Source: Deltaproteobacteria bacterium
Lineage (GTDB): Bacteria > Desulfobacterota > DSM-4660 > Desulfatiglandales > HGW-15
Direction: 5' to 3'
Assembly (NCBI GenBank): GCA_019308525.1
Contig: JAFDIC010000292.1
Span: forward strand, 1 to 5,362
Length of the DNA stretch: 5,362 bases
The notes under the pieces were generated by a model, which made no database searches, had not been told where the DNA came from, and saw nothing but the letters and a program-made list of their open reading frames with translations. Below are positions 1 through 5,152 of the stretch, one piece after another. Both the position numbers and the translations under genes were made by a program. How positions within the stretch are numbered: position 1 is the first letter of the stretch; every line of letters begins with the position of its first letter.

Positions 1-1299
1 CCTTGGATGTTCTTCCAGCTCCCTCCAGACCTTCTTAAGTCGCCATCCAAAGCCGATCCTGCTCGTCACGCGATTGATTTCCCTGGACGTCAGTCCGAAG
101 ACCTTTGCAATCTCCCTGATAGCTGATCGGGCGCCAAAGGTATTGTGGTTCGCCACCATGGCGGTCCTGGCAGCCCCGTACTTGGCGAATACATAGTCTA
201 TGATCCGGTCCCTTTCATCCCATGCAAAATCCACGTCAATATCCGGGGGATCCTTTCTGCCGGGGTTCAAGAACCGCTCAAAGAACAGGTTATGCCTTAT
301 GGGATCCACGTGGGTTATCCCCAGGGCATAGGAAACGATGGAGGCCGCAGCACTACCCCTGCCGCAGGAATGATTCGCCCTCCGGGTAATGTCGGCGACT
401 ATCAGGAAATAATGAGCGAAGTTTTTCTCCCGGATGATCTTCATCTCGTGCTCCACCCTTTCCTGGATCTTCCGGGTTATCTCACCGTATCGCCTTCTGC
501 ATCCCTCCATGGTCTCCCGATAAAGTCGCTCAAAGGCCCATCTGTCGTCCAGTCCCTCAAAGGTAGGAAATATGATCTGCGAAAAGTCCCACCCGGATAA
601 ACAGGCCGCGGCCACCTCCAGGGTATTGGAAACCGCCTCGGGGGCATGGGGGAACTGCTCGATCATGGCTCCCGGACCAATGAGATAATTGTGTTCCCTG
701 CACGTATCCTCGTAAGTGAGCCGCGAAAGTTTGCTGTTCATATCAACGGCCCTGAGGATCCGGTGAAGCCAAAATTGGCCCTTACTGACCAGGTAGACCC
801 GGTTGGTGGCCAGGGGAGGTATTCCACTCCTCCTGGAAAAGGCATGGCAGGCTGCCATGTTGTAGCCCGGTGACATTTCAACGAAAAGATCTTCCACGGA
901 ATCCCTCCCCAGGGCCTTGAGCACCTTGAAATCATCGGAAAAAATTATCAGCCCTCTCCGCCGCTCCCTCAAGGACTTGATAAAATCAAAGTCCCGGTGG
1001 CAATGACGGTCCGAGATGATCCGGCACAGGTTTACGTATCCCTCCCTGTCTCGTACCAGCAAGACCGCCCGGTGCTCCCGTGTCTTGATCTCACTCCCCA
1101 CAAGGGGTCTTATGCCCGCCTCCCTGGCCGCCTGGATGAAAAATACCATGCCATACAGGGCATTTGTATCGGTCAGGGCGAGTCGATCCATTCCCTGCTC
1201 CTTGGCGGCCCGGCAGAGATCTTCCAGCGTACCGATACCCCAACCCTTGGAATAGTGAGAATGCACGTTAAGATGAACAAATCTACATTGTTCTCCCAT
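1..1299 (-). CDS. dnaE2: DnaE2/ImuC-type error-prone DNA polymerase III alpha subunit (N-terminal 433 residues; 3' end outside window)
   Basis: C-family DNA polymerase, predicted to carry out the DNA synthesis step of SOS-induced translesion synthesis. The start is the ATG at 1299-1297, the first start after an in-frame TGA at 1308-1306; GGAGG lies 12 nt upstream. An N-terminal PHP domain (about residues 7-240) opens with FVHLNVHSHYS and includes ALTDTNALYG (41-50) and GSEI (68-71). The palm follows with HYFLIVADI (296-304), CGRGSAAASIVSYALGI (312-328), FFERFLNP (339-346) and PDIDVDF (352-358). D355 and D357 align with E. coli DnaE D401/D403, so the visible half of the active site is intact. 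The third Asp, fingers, clamp-binding and OB regions lie beyond position 1; the family is about 1,000 residues or more. Several PHP metal ligands are replaced (N11, W20, T45, R167). The gene overlaps imuB by 17 nt. I infer DnaE2 rather than replicative DnaE from this context and the degenerate PHP domain; a second ordinary dnaE is not excluded. Confidence 0.92.
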   Translation of the reverse strand, partial: MGEQCRFVHLNVHSHYSKGWGIGTLEDLCRAAKEQGMDRLALTDTNALYGMVFFIQAAREAGIRPLVGSEIKTREHRAVLLVRDREGYVNLCRIISDRHCHRDFDFIKSLRERRRGLIIFSDDFKVLKALGRDSVEDLFVEMSPGYNMAACHAFSRRSGIPPLATNRVYLVSKGQFWLHRILRAVDMNSKLSRLTYEDTCREHNYLIGPGAMIEQFPHAPEAVSNTLEVAAACLSGWDFSQIIFPTFEGLDDRWAFERLYRETMEGCRRRYGEITRKIQERVEHEMKIIREKNFAHYFLIVADITRRANHSCGRGSAAASIVSYALGITHVDPIRHNLFFERFLNPGRKDPPDIDVDFAWDERDRIIDYVFAKYGAARTAMVANHNTFGARSAIREIAKVFGLTSREINRVTSRIGFGWRLKKVWRELEEHPR

Positions 1300-2446
1300 A
1301 CTTGATCACTTCCTCCCCATACCTCTCCCGAATACGATCCAGGGCCAGGGCTGCCATGGCCTTTTTCTCCCTGTCAATGGAAGTTCCTGGAAAAAGAGAG
1401 AGTTGGGGATCAGGCGGTGAAAAATCTCTGAACCATACTTTCATGAACCTGACCCGAACCCTGCGCTGGCAGGCCTTGAAAAACAACCTTTCCAGGGACC
1501 TGTAAAGCTCAAACTCCCAAAAACTGCGTCTTGGGAGGGTTACCCTACGGGCGACCTCTTTCTGATCCGCATACCTGATGATCAACCCCGCCCTCCGGGG
1601 AATCAGGTCCCTGGCGCGAAGTCTGCGGGCGCACCTCTCTACCAAATCGTATAATGCCGAAAGGAGTTTCTCGTCATCGTTTTCATCATCTCCAAGGACC
1701 ACCTCCTCGGATATCACCGGCTTTCTCTTGGGAGGACAGACCGGAGTGGGATCAATGCCCACGGCCCTCTGGCGTATTACGGGGGCAGCTTTCCCGAATA
1801 CAAGCATCAAGCTCCCCAAGTCCATCGCCGCTATCTCCCTGATCAGGGTGATATTCAGTTCCTCCAGGAGAATCCTCCGGCGGACATGTCCCACGCCTGG
1901 AAGCATGTCCACCTTCAGGGGAGCCATGAACAGGGATTCCCGGCCATGGTCCACATCCAGCACCCCTTCTACCTTCAGGATCCTGGATGCGATGCTGGAG
2001 ACCATCTTGTTGCCTGCCACGCCGACCGTCCCGGGCAACTGCAAACGATTCTTGATCTCCTTTCTGAAACGATCGGCCGCATCTTTTGCCCTTCCCCAGA
2101 GTCGCTCAGTGCCTGTAACATCCAGGTATACATGCCCAGGGCGAAAGGGCTCCCATAGGGGGGTATATTGAGCAGCCAACCTGGCCAAGGCCCTCCACGC
2201 CCTTTCCAGAAGCCCGGGGTCCGGGGGTATTATGATCAGATCAGGACAAAACTTGAGGGCCTTCACAAGGGGCATGCCCCTGTAAACGCCTTCCCTGCGG
2301 GCCTCGTATGAGGATGAGAGGACGAGGGCCCGCTCTGAGTGCAGAGGCGCCAAGGCCACGGGCCGTTCCCGTAACCCGGGATCACAAACCCGGGCCACGG
2401 CAATGGCAAAGACAGGGATGTGAAGATGGATGATATGGCGAAGCAA
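1283..2446 (-). CDS. imuB: ImuB-like Y-family DNA polymerase homologue, predicted catalytically inactive clamp adaptor
   Basis: 387-residue Y-family protein with the Pol IV layout. The palm begins RHIIHLHIPVFAIAV (3-17), the fingers contain SYEARREGVYRGMPL (46-60), the palm continues VYLDVTGTERLWG (106-118) and VGVAGNKMVSSIASRI (141-156), and the thumb helix-hairpin-helix is LPGVGHVRR (182-190). A little-finger domain follows (about 240-340). Pol IV's HVDMD and S-x-DE-A-x-LD read here HLHIP and RPGHVYLD. D8, D10, D103 and E104 are thus H9, P11, G104 and H105, so metal-dependent synthesis should be impossible. QLSLF at 348-352 matches the beta-clamp binding consensus. ImuB proteins are known to be inactive Y-family members that link the clamp to DnaE2; this one ends only about 35 residues after the clamp motif, much shorter than classical ImuB (around 500). 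The start is TTG at 2446-2444, supported by GGAGGT 5 nt upstream. It lies 22 nt after lexA and overlaps dnaE2. Annotation pipelines may call it 'DNA polymerase IV' or 'DNA polymerase Y family'. Confidence 0.88.
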   Translation of the reverse strand: MLRHIIHLHIPVFAIAVARVCDPGLRERPVALAPLHSERALVLSSSYEARREGVYRGMPLVKALKFCPDLIIIPPDPGLLERAWRALARLAAQYTPLWEPFRPGHVYLDVTGTERLWGRAKDAADRFRKEIKNRLQLPGTVGVAGNKMVSSIASRILKVEGVLDVDHGRESLFMAPLKVDMLPGVGHVRRRILLEELNITLIREIAAMDLGSLMLVFGKAAPVIRQRAVGIDPTPVCPPKRKPVISEEVVLGDDENDDEKLLSALYDLVERCARRLRARDLIPRRAGLIIRYADQKEVARRVTLPRRSFWEFELYRSLERLFFKACQRRVRVRFMKVWFRDFSPPDPQLSLFPGTSIDREKKAMAALALDRIRERYGEEVIKYGRTM

Positions 2447-2451
2447 TACCC

Positions 2452-2457
2452 ACCTCC
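2452..2457 (-). promoter_or_regulatory. Ribosome binding site deciding the TTG start of imuB
   Basis: GGAGGT on the minus strand ends 5 nt before the TTG at 2446-2444. The encoded N-terminus then aligns residue for residue with Pol IV (RHIIH). No ATG is available at this position, so the strong Shine-Dalgarno sequence is the main support for the TTG start. Confidence 0.7.
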
Positions 2458-2468
2458 CTGGATCGCTC

Positions 2469-3074
2469 CTACTTGTATTGTCTCATCACCCCTACCACCT
2501 TACCCTCGATACGCAGATCTCCGTCTCTCACAATGATGGGGGCCATCTCCCCGTGGGCCGGCCTCAGTTCCACATGGTTTTTCCTTTTATAATACCTTTT
2601 CACGGTGGCCTCATTGTTGATGAGCGCCACCACGATCTCGCCGTTCTGGGCCGTGGGCTGCCTCCTGACCACGATAAAATCCCCGTCCAGGATACCGTCC
2701 TCCTTCATGGAATCTCCATTGACCTGGAGGACGAAATGGTCCCCCTGTCCTATCATTGAAGGGGGGACCTCGATGGCATTCACGTCTTCCACGGCCTCTA
2801 TGGGTTTGCCCCCAGCCACCCTCCCTAAGAGGGGAAGCTCGAACCTCTTCGTTTCTACAGGGCTGATGACTGTAACAGCCCGTTTCTGGTTCTTTTTCCC
2901 TGGAAGCCTGATGTATCCCTTTCGCTCCAAGGTGCGGAGATAGGTGGTTACCGTGTTGTAGGACTTGAAGCCGAAATGGGTACATATCTCGTCAAAACTC
3001 GGAGACCGCCCCCACTCCTCCATGTACCTGTACACATATTCCAGGAATGCCTTCTGCTTTTCCGTCAATTTCAT
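2469..3074 (-). CDS. lexA: LexA repressor, S24-family self-cleaving SOS regulator
   Basis: 201 residues, the usual LexA length. The N-terminal winged helix-turn-helix covers about residues 1-70, starting MKLTEKQKAFLEYV, with SPSFDEICTHFGF (24-36) and a recognition helix in KSYNTVTTYLRTLERKGYI (37-55). The C-terminal peptidase S24 domain follows a short linker. The autocleavage bond is A87-G88 in RVAGGKP, the nucleophile is S122 in NGDSM, and the general base is K159 in EATVKRY, so self-cleavage stimulated by RecA should work. The ATG at 3074-3072 has AGGAGG 6 nt upstream (3086-3081). LexA represses SOS genes until DNA damage activates RecA. Here it is the first gene of an operon with imuB and dnaE2 and is preceded by a double operator. 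The recognition helix differs clearly from that of E. coli (SPNAAEEHLKAL), which fits a lineage-specific operator. Confidence 0.97.
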   Translation of the reverse strand: MKLTEKQKAFLEYVYRYMEEWGRSPSFDEICTHFGFKSYNTVTTYLRTLERKGYIRLPGKKNQKRAVTVISPVETKRFELPLLGRVAGGKPIEAVEDVNAIEVPPSMIGQGDHFVLQVNGDSMKEDGILDGDFIVVRRQPTAQNGEIVVALINNEATVKRYYKRKNHVELRPAHGEMAPIIVRDGDLRIEGKVVGVMRQYK

Positions 3075-3122
3075 GATCTCCCTCCTGGAACCACAGTGCC
3101 TCCTGGCCCCGGATCGCTATTC

Positions 3123-3137
3123 CAGTAAAACTTACAG
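3123..3137. promoter_or_regulatory. Candidate LexA operator O2, over the predicted transcription start
   Basis: CAGTAAAACTTACAG is a dyad centred at 3130 with perfect GTAA-N3-TTAC arms and C/G at the ends. It lies just downstream of the predicted -10 of lexA and covers the expected +1. Its half-sites (CAGTAA, CTGTAA) nearly equal those of O1. That repetition is the best evidence that both are binding sites for one dimeric repressor, presumably LexA itself. Confidence 0.6.
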
Positions 3138-3140
3138 GAT

Positions 3141-3169
3141 AAAATGCTGTAAATTTAACTGGAAGTCAA
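3141..3169 (-). promoter_or_regulatory. Predicted sigma70 promoter of the lexA-imuB-dnaE2 operon
   Basis: On the minus strand TTGACT (3169-3164) matches the -35 consensus in five of six positions. It is followed after exactly 17 bp by CATTTT (3146-3141), a weaker -10 that keeps the key second A and final T. Transcription would begin near 3134, giving a leader of about 60 nt before lexA. The spacer is almost entirely filled by one of the two LexA operator candidates. TTTTAT at a 19-bp spacing is an alternative -10. Confidence 0.6.
3147..3161. promoter_or_regulatory. Candidate LexA operator O1, inside the -35/-10 spacer
   Basis: CTGTAAATTTAACTG is an imperfect dyad centred at 3154. Its outer half-sites are CTGTAA and CAGTTA (read on the opposite strand). 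It lies between the predicted -35 and -10 boxes of lexA, where bound repressor would block RNA polymerase. It closely matches the second site 24 bp away in sequence. Confidence 0.6.
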
Positions 3170-3267
3170 GAAAAAAATAATAGTTTTTTTGGGAAAACAC
3201 CCTGATTCATGGAAGCAACCTATCTTTTCCTGATGAACACATGTTTCCCAGCAAGCGGCTTATGTTG

Positions 3268-3322
3268 CCTATTGCGGTGAATTCGGGCTACCTATTCCAG
3301 GCGCGACAGTGACAGCAATAGG
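3268..3322. repeat. 8-bp inverted repeat upstream of the AbrB-type gene
   Basis: CCTATTGC (3268-3275) and GCAATAGG (3315-3322) are perfect reverse complements 39 bp apart, in the intergenic region before the small AbrB-type gene. Antitoxin-like AbrB proteins commonly bind repeats in their own promoters, so this could be an autoregulatory site. That role is inference, and an 8-bp match in this space could be chance. Confidence 0.35.
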
Positions 3323-3344
3323 GCATAAAAATGGGGCTGAATTA

Positions 3345-3369
3345 TGCCAATTGCCGTGATATTTTGGCA
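3345..3369. repeat. 6-bp inverted repeat just before the AbrB-type start codon
   Basis: TGCCAA (3345-3350) and TTGGCA (3364-3369) form a dyad with a 13-bp spacer, 18 nt upstream of the preferred ATG at 3388. Half-sites two helical turns apart fit a dimeric repressor. If the longer start at 3331 were used the dyad would be coding, so its position mildly favours the short form. Evidence is weak. Confidence 0.3.
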
Positions 3370-3387
3370 AAAATTCCGGGGATTGCC

Positions 3388-3597
3388 ATGGAAACAACAT
3401 TGGATAGGTTCGGGAGAGTCGTCATACCAAAGCGAGTCCGCGACGATTTAGGCTTACAGGCTGGAGCGGTCTTACAAATAAAACAAGAGGGCCACAAGAT
3501 CTTAATGGAGCCAGTCCATGAGGGGCCGCCAATAGTGGTCAAAAAGGGTGTATTGGTTTTTCAAGGAACTGCCACCGGGGATATTGAGGGGGCGTGA
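3388..3597 (+). CDS. AbrB/MazE/SpoVT-family (VapB-like) DNA-binding protein, short tail, no adjacent toxin
   Basis: 69-residue swapped-hairpin transcription factor of the AbrB/MazE/SpoVT type. METTLDRFGRVVIPKRVRDDLGL (1-23) is the hallmark N-terminus, followed by AGAVLQIKQEGHKILMEP (25-42). The stretch VKKGVLVFQGTATGDIEGA (51-69) matches the segment linking the domain to the toxin-binding tail in VapB antitoxins. That tail, usually about 15 more residues rich in Arg and Glu, is missing because of a TGA after GDIEGA. No PIN-domain toxin follows in any frame of 3598-3766. I chose ATG 3388 because family members start with M-x-TTLDRFG and GGGGA lies 5 nt upstream. An ATG at 3331 would add 19 unrelated residues. 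The gene diverges from lexA. Likely roles are an orphan autoregulator or the remnant of a toxin-antitoxin pair; the target is unknown. Confidence 0.85.
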   Translation: METTLDRFGRVVIPKRVRDDLGLQAGAVLQIKQEGHKILMEPVHEGPPIVVKKGVLVFQGTATGDIEGA

Positions 3598-3636
3598 AGA
3601 AGCCATAATTTTCCGTGAGCATTAGGGGATCATATC

Positions 3637-3659
3637 TCAACGGCCTGTTGACCTTTTTT
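3637..3659 (+). terminator. Weak rho-independent terminator candidate after the AbrB-type gene
   Basis: TCAAC (3637-3641) and GTTGA (3647-3651) form a 5-bp stem with loop GGCCT, followed by CC and six T residues (3654-3659). The position, 40 nt after the stop codon and before the next promoter, is right for a terminator. The stem is short and has only two G-C pairs, so the call is tentative. Confidence 0.35.
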
Positions 3660-3701
3660 CCTGTGGTTCGTGCTCCAGTGCCGGCCCGGAAACTCTTTCC
3701 A

Positions 3702-3730
3702 TTGACACATCGCCCTGTTTCAAATATAAT
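3702..3730 (+). promoter_or_regulatory. Perfect-consensus sigma70 promoter of the diguanylate cyclase gene
   Basis: TTGACA (3702-3707) and TATAAT (3725-3730) both match the consensus exactly and are separated by the optimal 17 bp. Transcription should start near 3737, giving a leader of about 30 nt before the GTG at 3767. The gene would be strongly transcribed by the housekeeping sigma factor unless repressed; no obvious operator overlaps it. Confidence 0.8.
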
Positions 3731-3766
3731 TTTAGCCTATCCGGAAAGGCCCCAAAGTAAATACCT

Positions 3767-5077
3767 GTGTTCAAAAAAAGCTCCTTTTATCCACTCATCA
3801 TCCCTTCACTCCTTATCCTTGTCTCAATCCTTCTCGCCTGGCAATGGCCCATCATCCTAAAAAAGGTGAGCAAGGTAGACGAACTGAAAGCCCTGCTGGT
3901 GCTCATACCCCTTTTCCCCTACGTCCTCTTCGCGGGAAGTATGGTCCTGGGATGGCGCTTCAATAACGGTGGCATGGTGCTGTCTTCCTTGCTCCTGGGG
4001 CTTGTATACCTTGCCCTCCCCACTTCAAGCCATGGCACACCCTCCCTAGGCAATCCGGGGCTTCGAATCACCGATTTGATGGGCCTCTTGGTTCCCCTCA
4101 ATATCGCCTTCTTCTCCACGCTTACCAGGCGTAGAATCCTGACCCTCCTGGGGATCGTCTCCCTCACCCTGATCTTGGCCCAGGTCCTCGCATTGGCAAT
4201 TCTTTGCCAAAAGGACTTCCCCCCTTCTTCCTTATTCCGCTCAGAGTACTTAAGCTGCCTGCTAAGCTACGTGCCGACAACATGGTCTTTGAGAATTCAA
4301 GACGTGATAGATTATGGCAACCTATTCGATTTTCATCATATCCCCACGATTTCCATTTTCTCCTTTCTCTTGGCCGCGCTTTTTCTTTGCTACCGGTATT
4401 ACAAGATCCGCGATTCCCTTTCCGCGGGATTCATAGGAATACTCGTGGCCACCTTTATGGGCCTCTTACCAAGCTCCCAGGCCCTCGTCCCGTCGATCTA
4501 CTTCTCTTGCGCAGCCCTAATACTACTGGGCACTACTATCGAGACCTCCTTTTCCATGGCCTATATGGATGAGCTTACCGGACTCCCCGGAAGGAGGAGC
4601 TTGAACGAGACACTTATCAATCTTGGCAGGAAGTATGCCATCGCCATGATCGACATCGATTTCTTCAAAAAATTCAACGACAGGTACGGCCACAGGACAG
4701 GGGACCAGGTACTCATGATGATCGCCTCCAAGCTCAAGGAACTTACAGGGGGGGCCAAGGTCTTTCGTTATGGGGGGGAGGAGTTTACCGCTGTCTTTCC
4801 TGGGAAGACCGCACGGGAGGCATTTCCCCATCTTGACACCTTGAGAAAACTCATCGAAACCACACCATTCACCGTCAGGGGAAGGGGAAGAAAGAAAGGC
4901 TCTCCGGAGCAAAGGGGTAAGTTGAGACCCAGGAGACAAAAAGGCTTGAATGTAACCGTAAGCATAGGGGTCGCTTCTTCAAGCAGTCGCCTGACGAAAC
5001 CTGAAAAGGTACTGAAGGCGGCTGACAAGTTACTTTACAGGGCAAAGAAGAACGGCCGCAACCGTGTGGAATGGTAA
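3767..5077 (+). CDS. Membrane-bound GGDEF-domain diguanylate cyclase
   Basis: 436 residues, predicted to make cyclic di-GMP from two GTP at the inner membrane. The N-terminal half is polytopic, with hydrophobic segments near 8-27, 42-62, 69-86, 103-119, 124-146, 192-211, 219-235 and 240-258 and a polar stretch at 148-190. I recognise no named sensory domain. The GGDEF domain (about 263-436) starts MDELTGLPGRR (267-277). It contains DIDFFKKFND (296-305), HRTGD (309-313), RYGGEEF (334-340), VTVSIGVA (396-403) and ADKLLYRAKKNGRN (419-432). Aligned to PleD, D296, N304, D313 and E338 are the metal and guanine ligands, so activity is expected. The inhibitory RxxD I-site is replaced by TGGA (327-330). 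A basic insertion, 371-393, has 11 Arg/Lys in 23 residues. The GTG at 3767 is the first start after an in-frame TAA at 3758 and lies about 30 nt below a consensus promoter, but no good Shine-Dalgarno is close, so translation may be weak. Cyclase confidence is high; the signal is unknown. Confidence 0.93.
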   Translation: MFKKSSFYPLIIPSLLILVSILLAWQWPIILKKVSKVDELKALLVLIPLFPYVLFAGSMVLGWRFNNGGMVLSSLLLGLVYLALPTSSHGTPSLGNPGLRITDLMGLLVPLNIAFFSTLTRRRILTLLGIVSLTLILAQVLALAILCQKDFPPSSLFRSEYLSCLLSYVPTTWSLRIQDVIDYGNLFDFHHIPTISIFSFLLAALFLCYRYYKIRDSLSAGFIGILVATFMGLLPSSQALVPSIYFSCAALILLGTTIETSFSMAYMDELTGLPGRRSLNETLINLGRKYAIAMIDIDFFKKFNDRYGHRTGDQVLMMIASKLKELTGGAKVFRYGGEEFTAVFPGKTAREAFPHLDTLRKLIETTPFTVRGRGRKKGSPEQRGKLRPRRQKGLNVTVSIGVASSSSRLTKPEKVLKAADKLLYRAKKNGRNRVEW

Positions 5078-5152
5078 AAAAACCTTATCGGAGAATTGGG
5101 GCGTGTGAGGGGCTTGATTGCTGATCGAGGCCACGCTAACTATTCAATATAA

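Larger units (their letters stand above)
3120..3164. repeat. 45-bp inverted repeat (18-bp arms, 9-bp spacer) at the lexA promoter
   Basis: The left arm TTCCAGTAAAACTTACAG (3120-3137) and the right arm CTGTAAATTTAACTGGAA (3147-3164) are reverse complements at 16 of 18 positions, separated by GATAAAATG. Each arm contains one of the candidate LexA operators, so the element looks like two operators in mirrored orientation. It is not followed by a T-run in the lexA direction and is better explained as an operator array than as a terminator. Confidence 0.85.

Noticed and set aside
145..873. Plus-strand open frames opposite dnaE2.
   Set aside because: The minus strand encodes one uninterrupted polymerase frame of 433 residues with conserved motifs across this region; the plus-strand frames have none.
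1578..2171. A 197-residue Ser/Arg-rich plus-strand open frame opposite imuB.
   Set aside because: It is antisense to the clearly homologous imuB frame, and its composition is what the complement of that gene would give.
3165..3200. A/T-rich run (poly-A then poly-T) upstream of lexA, considered as a terminator or UP element.
   Set aside because: There is no GC-rich stem. An UP-element effect on the lexA promoter is possible but cannot be supported from the sequence alone.
3331..3387. N-terminal extension of the AbrB-type protein from ATG 3331.
   Set aside because: The 19 added residues are unlike the family, METTLDRFG is the expected start, and the extension covers a candidate regulatory dyad.
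3600..3766. Possible PIN-domain (VapC) toxin remnant downstream of the AbrB-type gene.
   Set aside because: No frame shows the typical N-terminal Asp-containing PIN motif or other conserved acidic residues.
3615..3860. An 81-residue plus-strand open frame between the AbrB-type gene and the cyclase.
   Set aside because: It contains the perfect consensus promoter of the cyclase and overlaps the cyclase start in another frame. It has no recognisable motif, and no Shine-Dalgarno precedes its GTG start.
5101..5136. A possible hairpin (GCGTG/CACGC outside, GGCTTGAT/ATCGAGGCC inside, loop TGCTG) after the cyclase gene.
   Set aside because: It needs a 5-nt bulge, a single-base bulge and a G-U pair, and no T-run follows. 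It is not a convincing intrinsic terminator.
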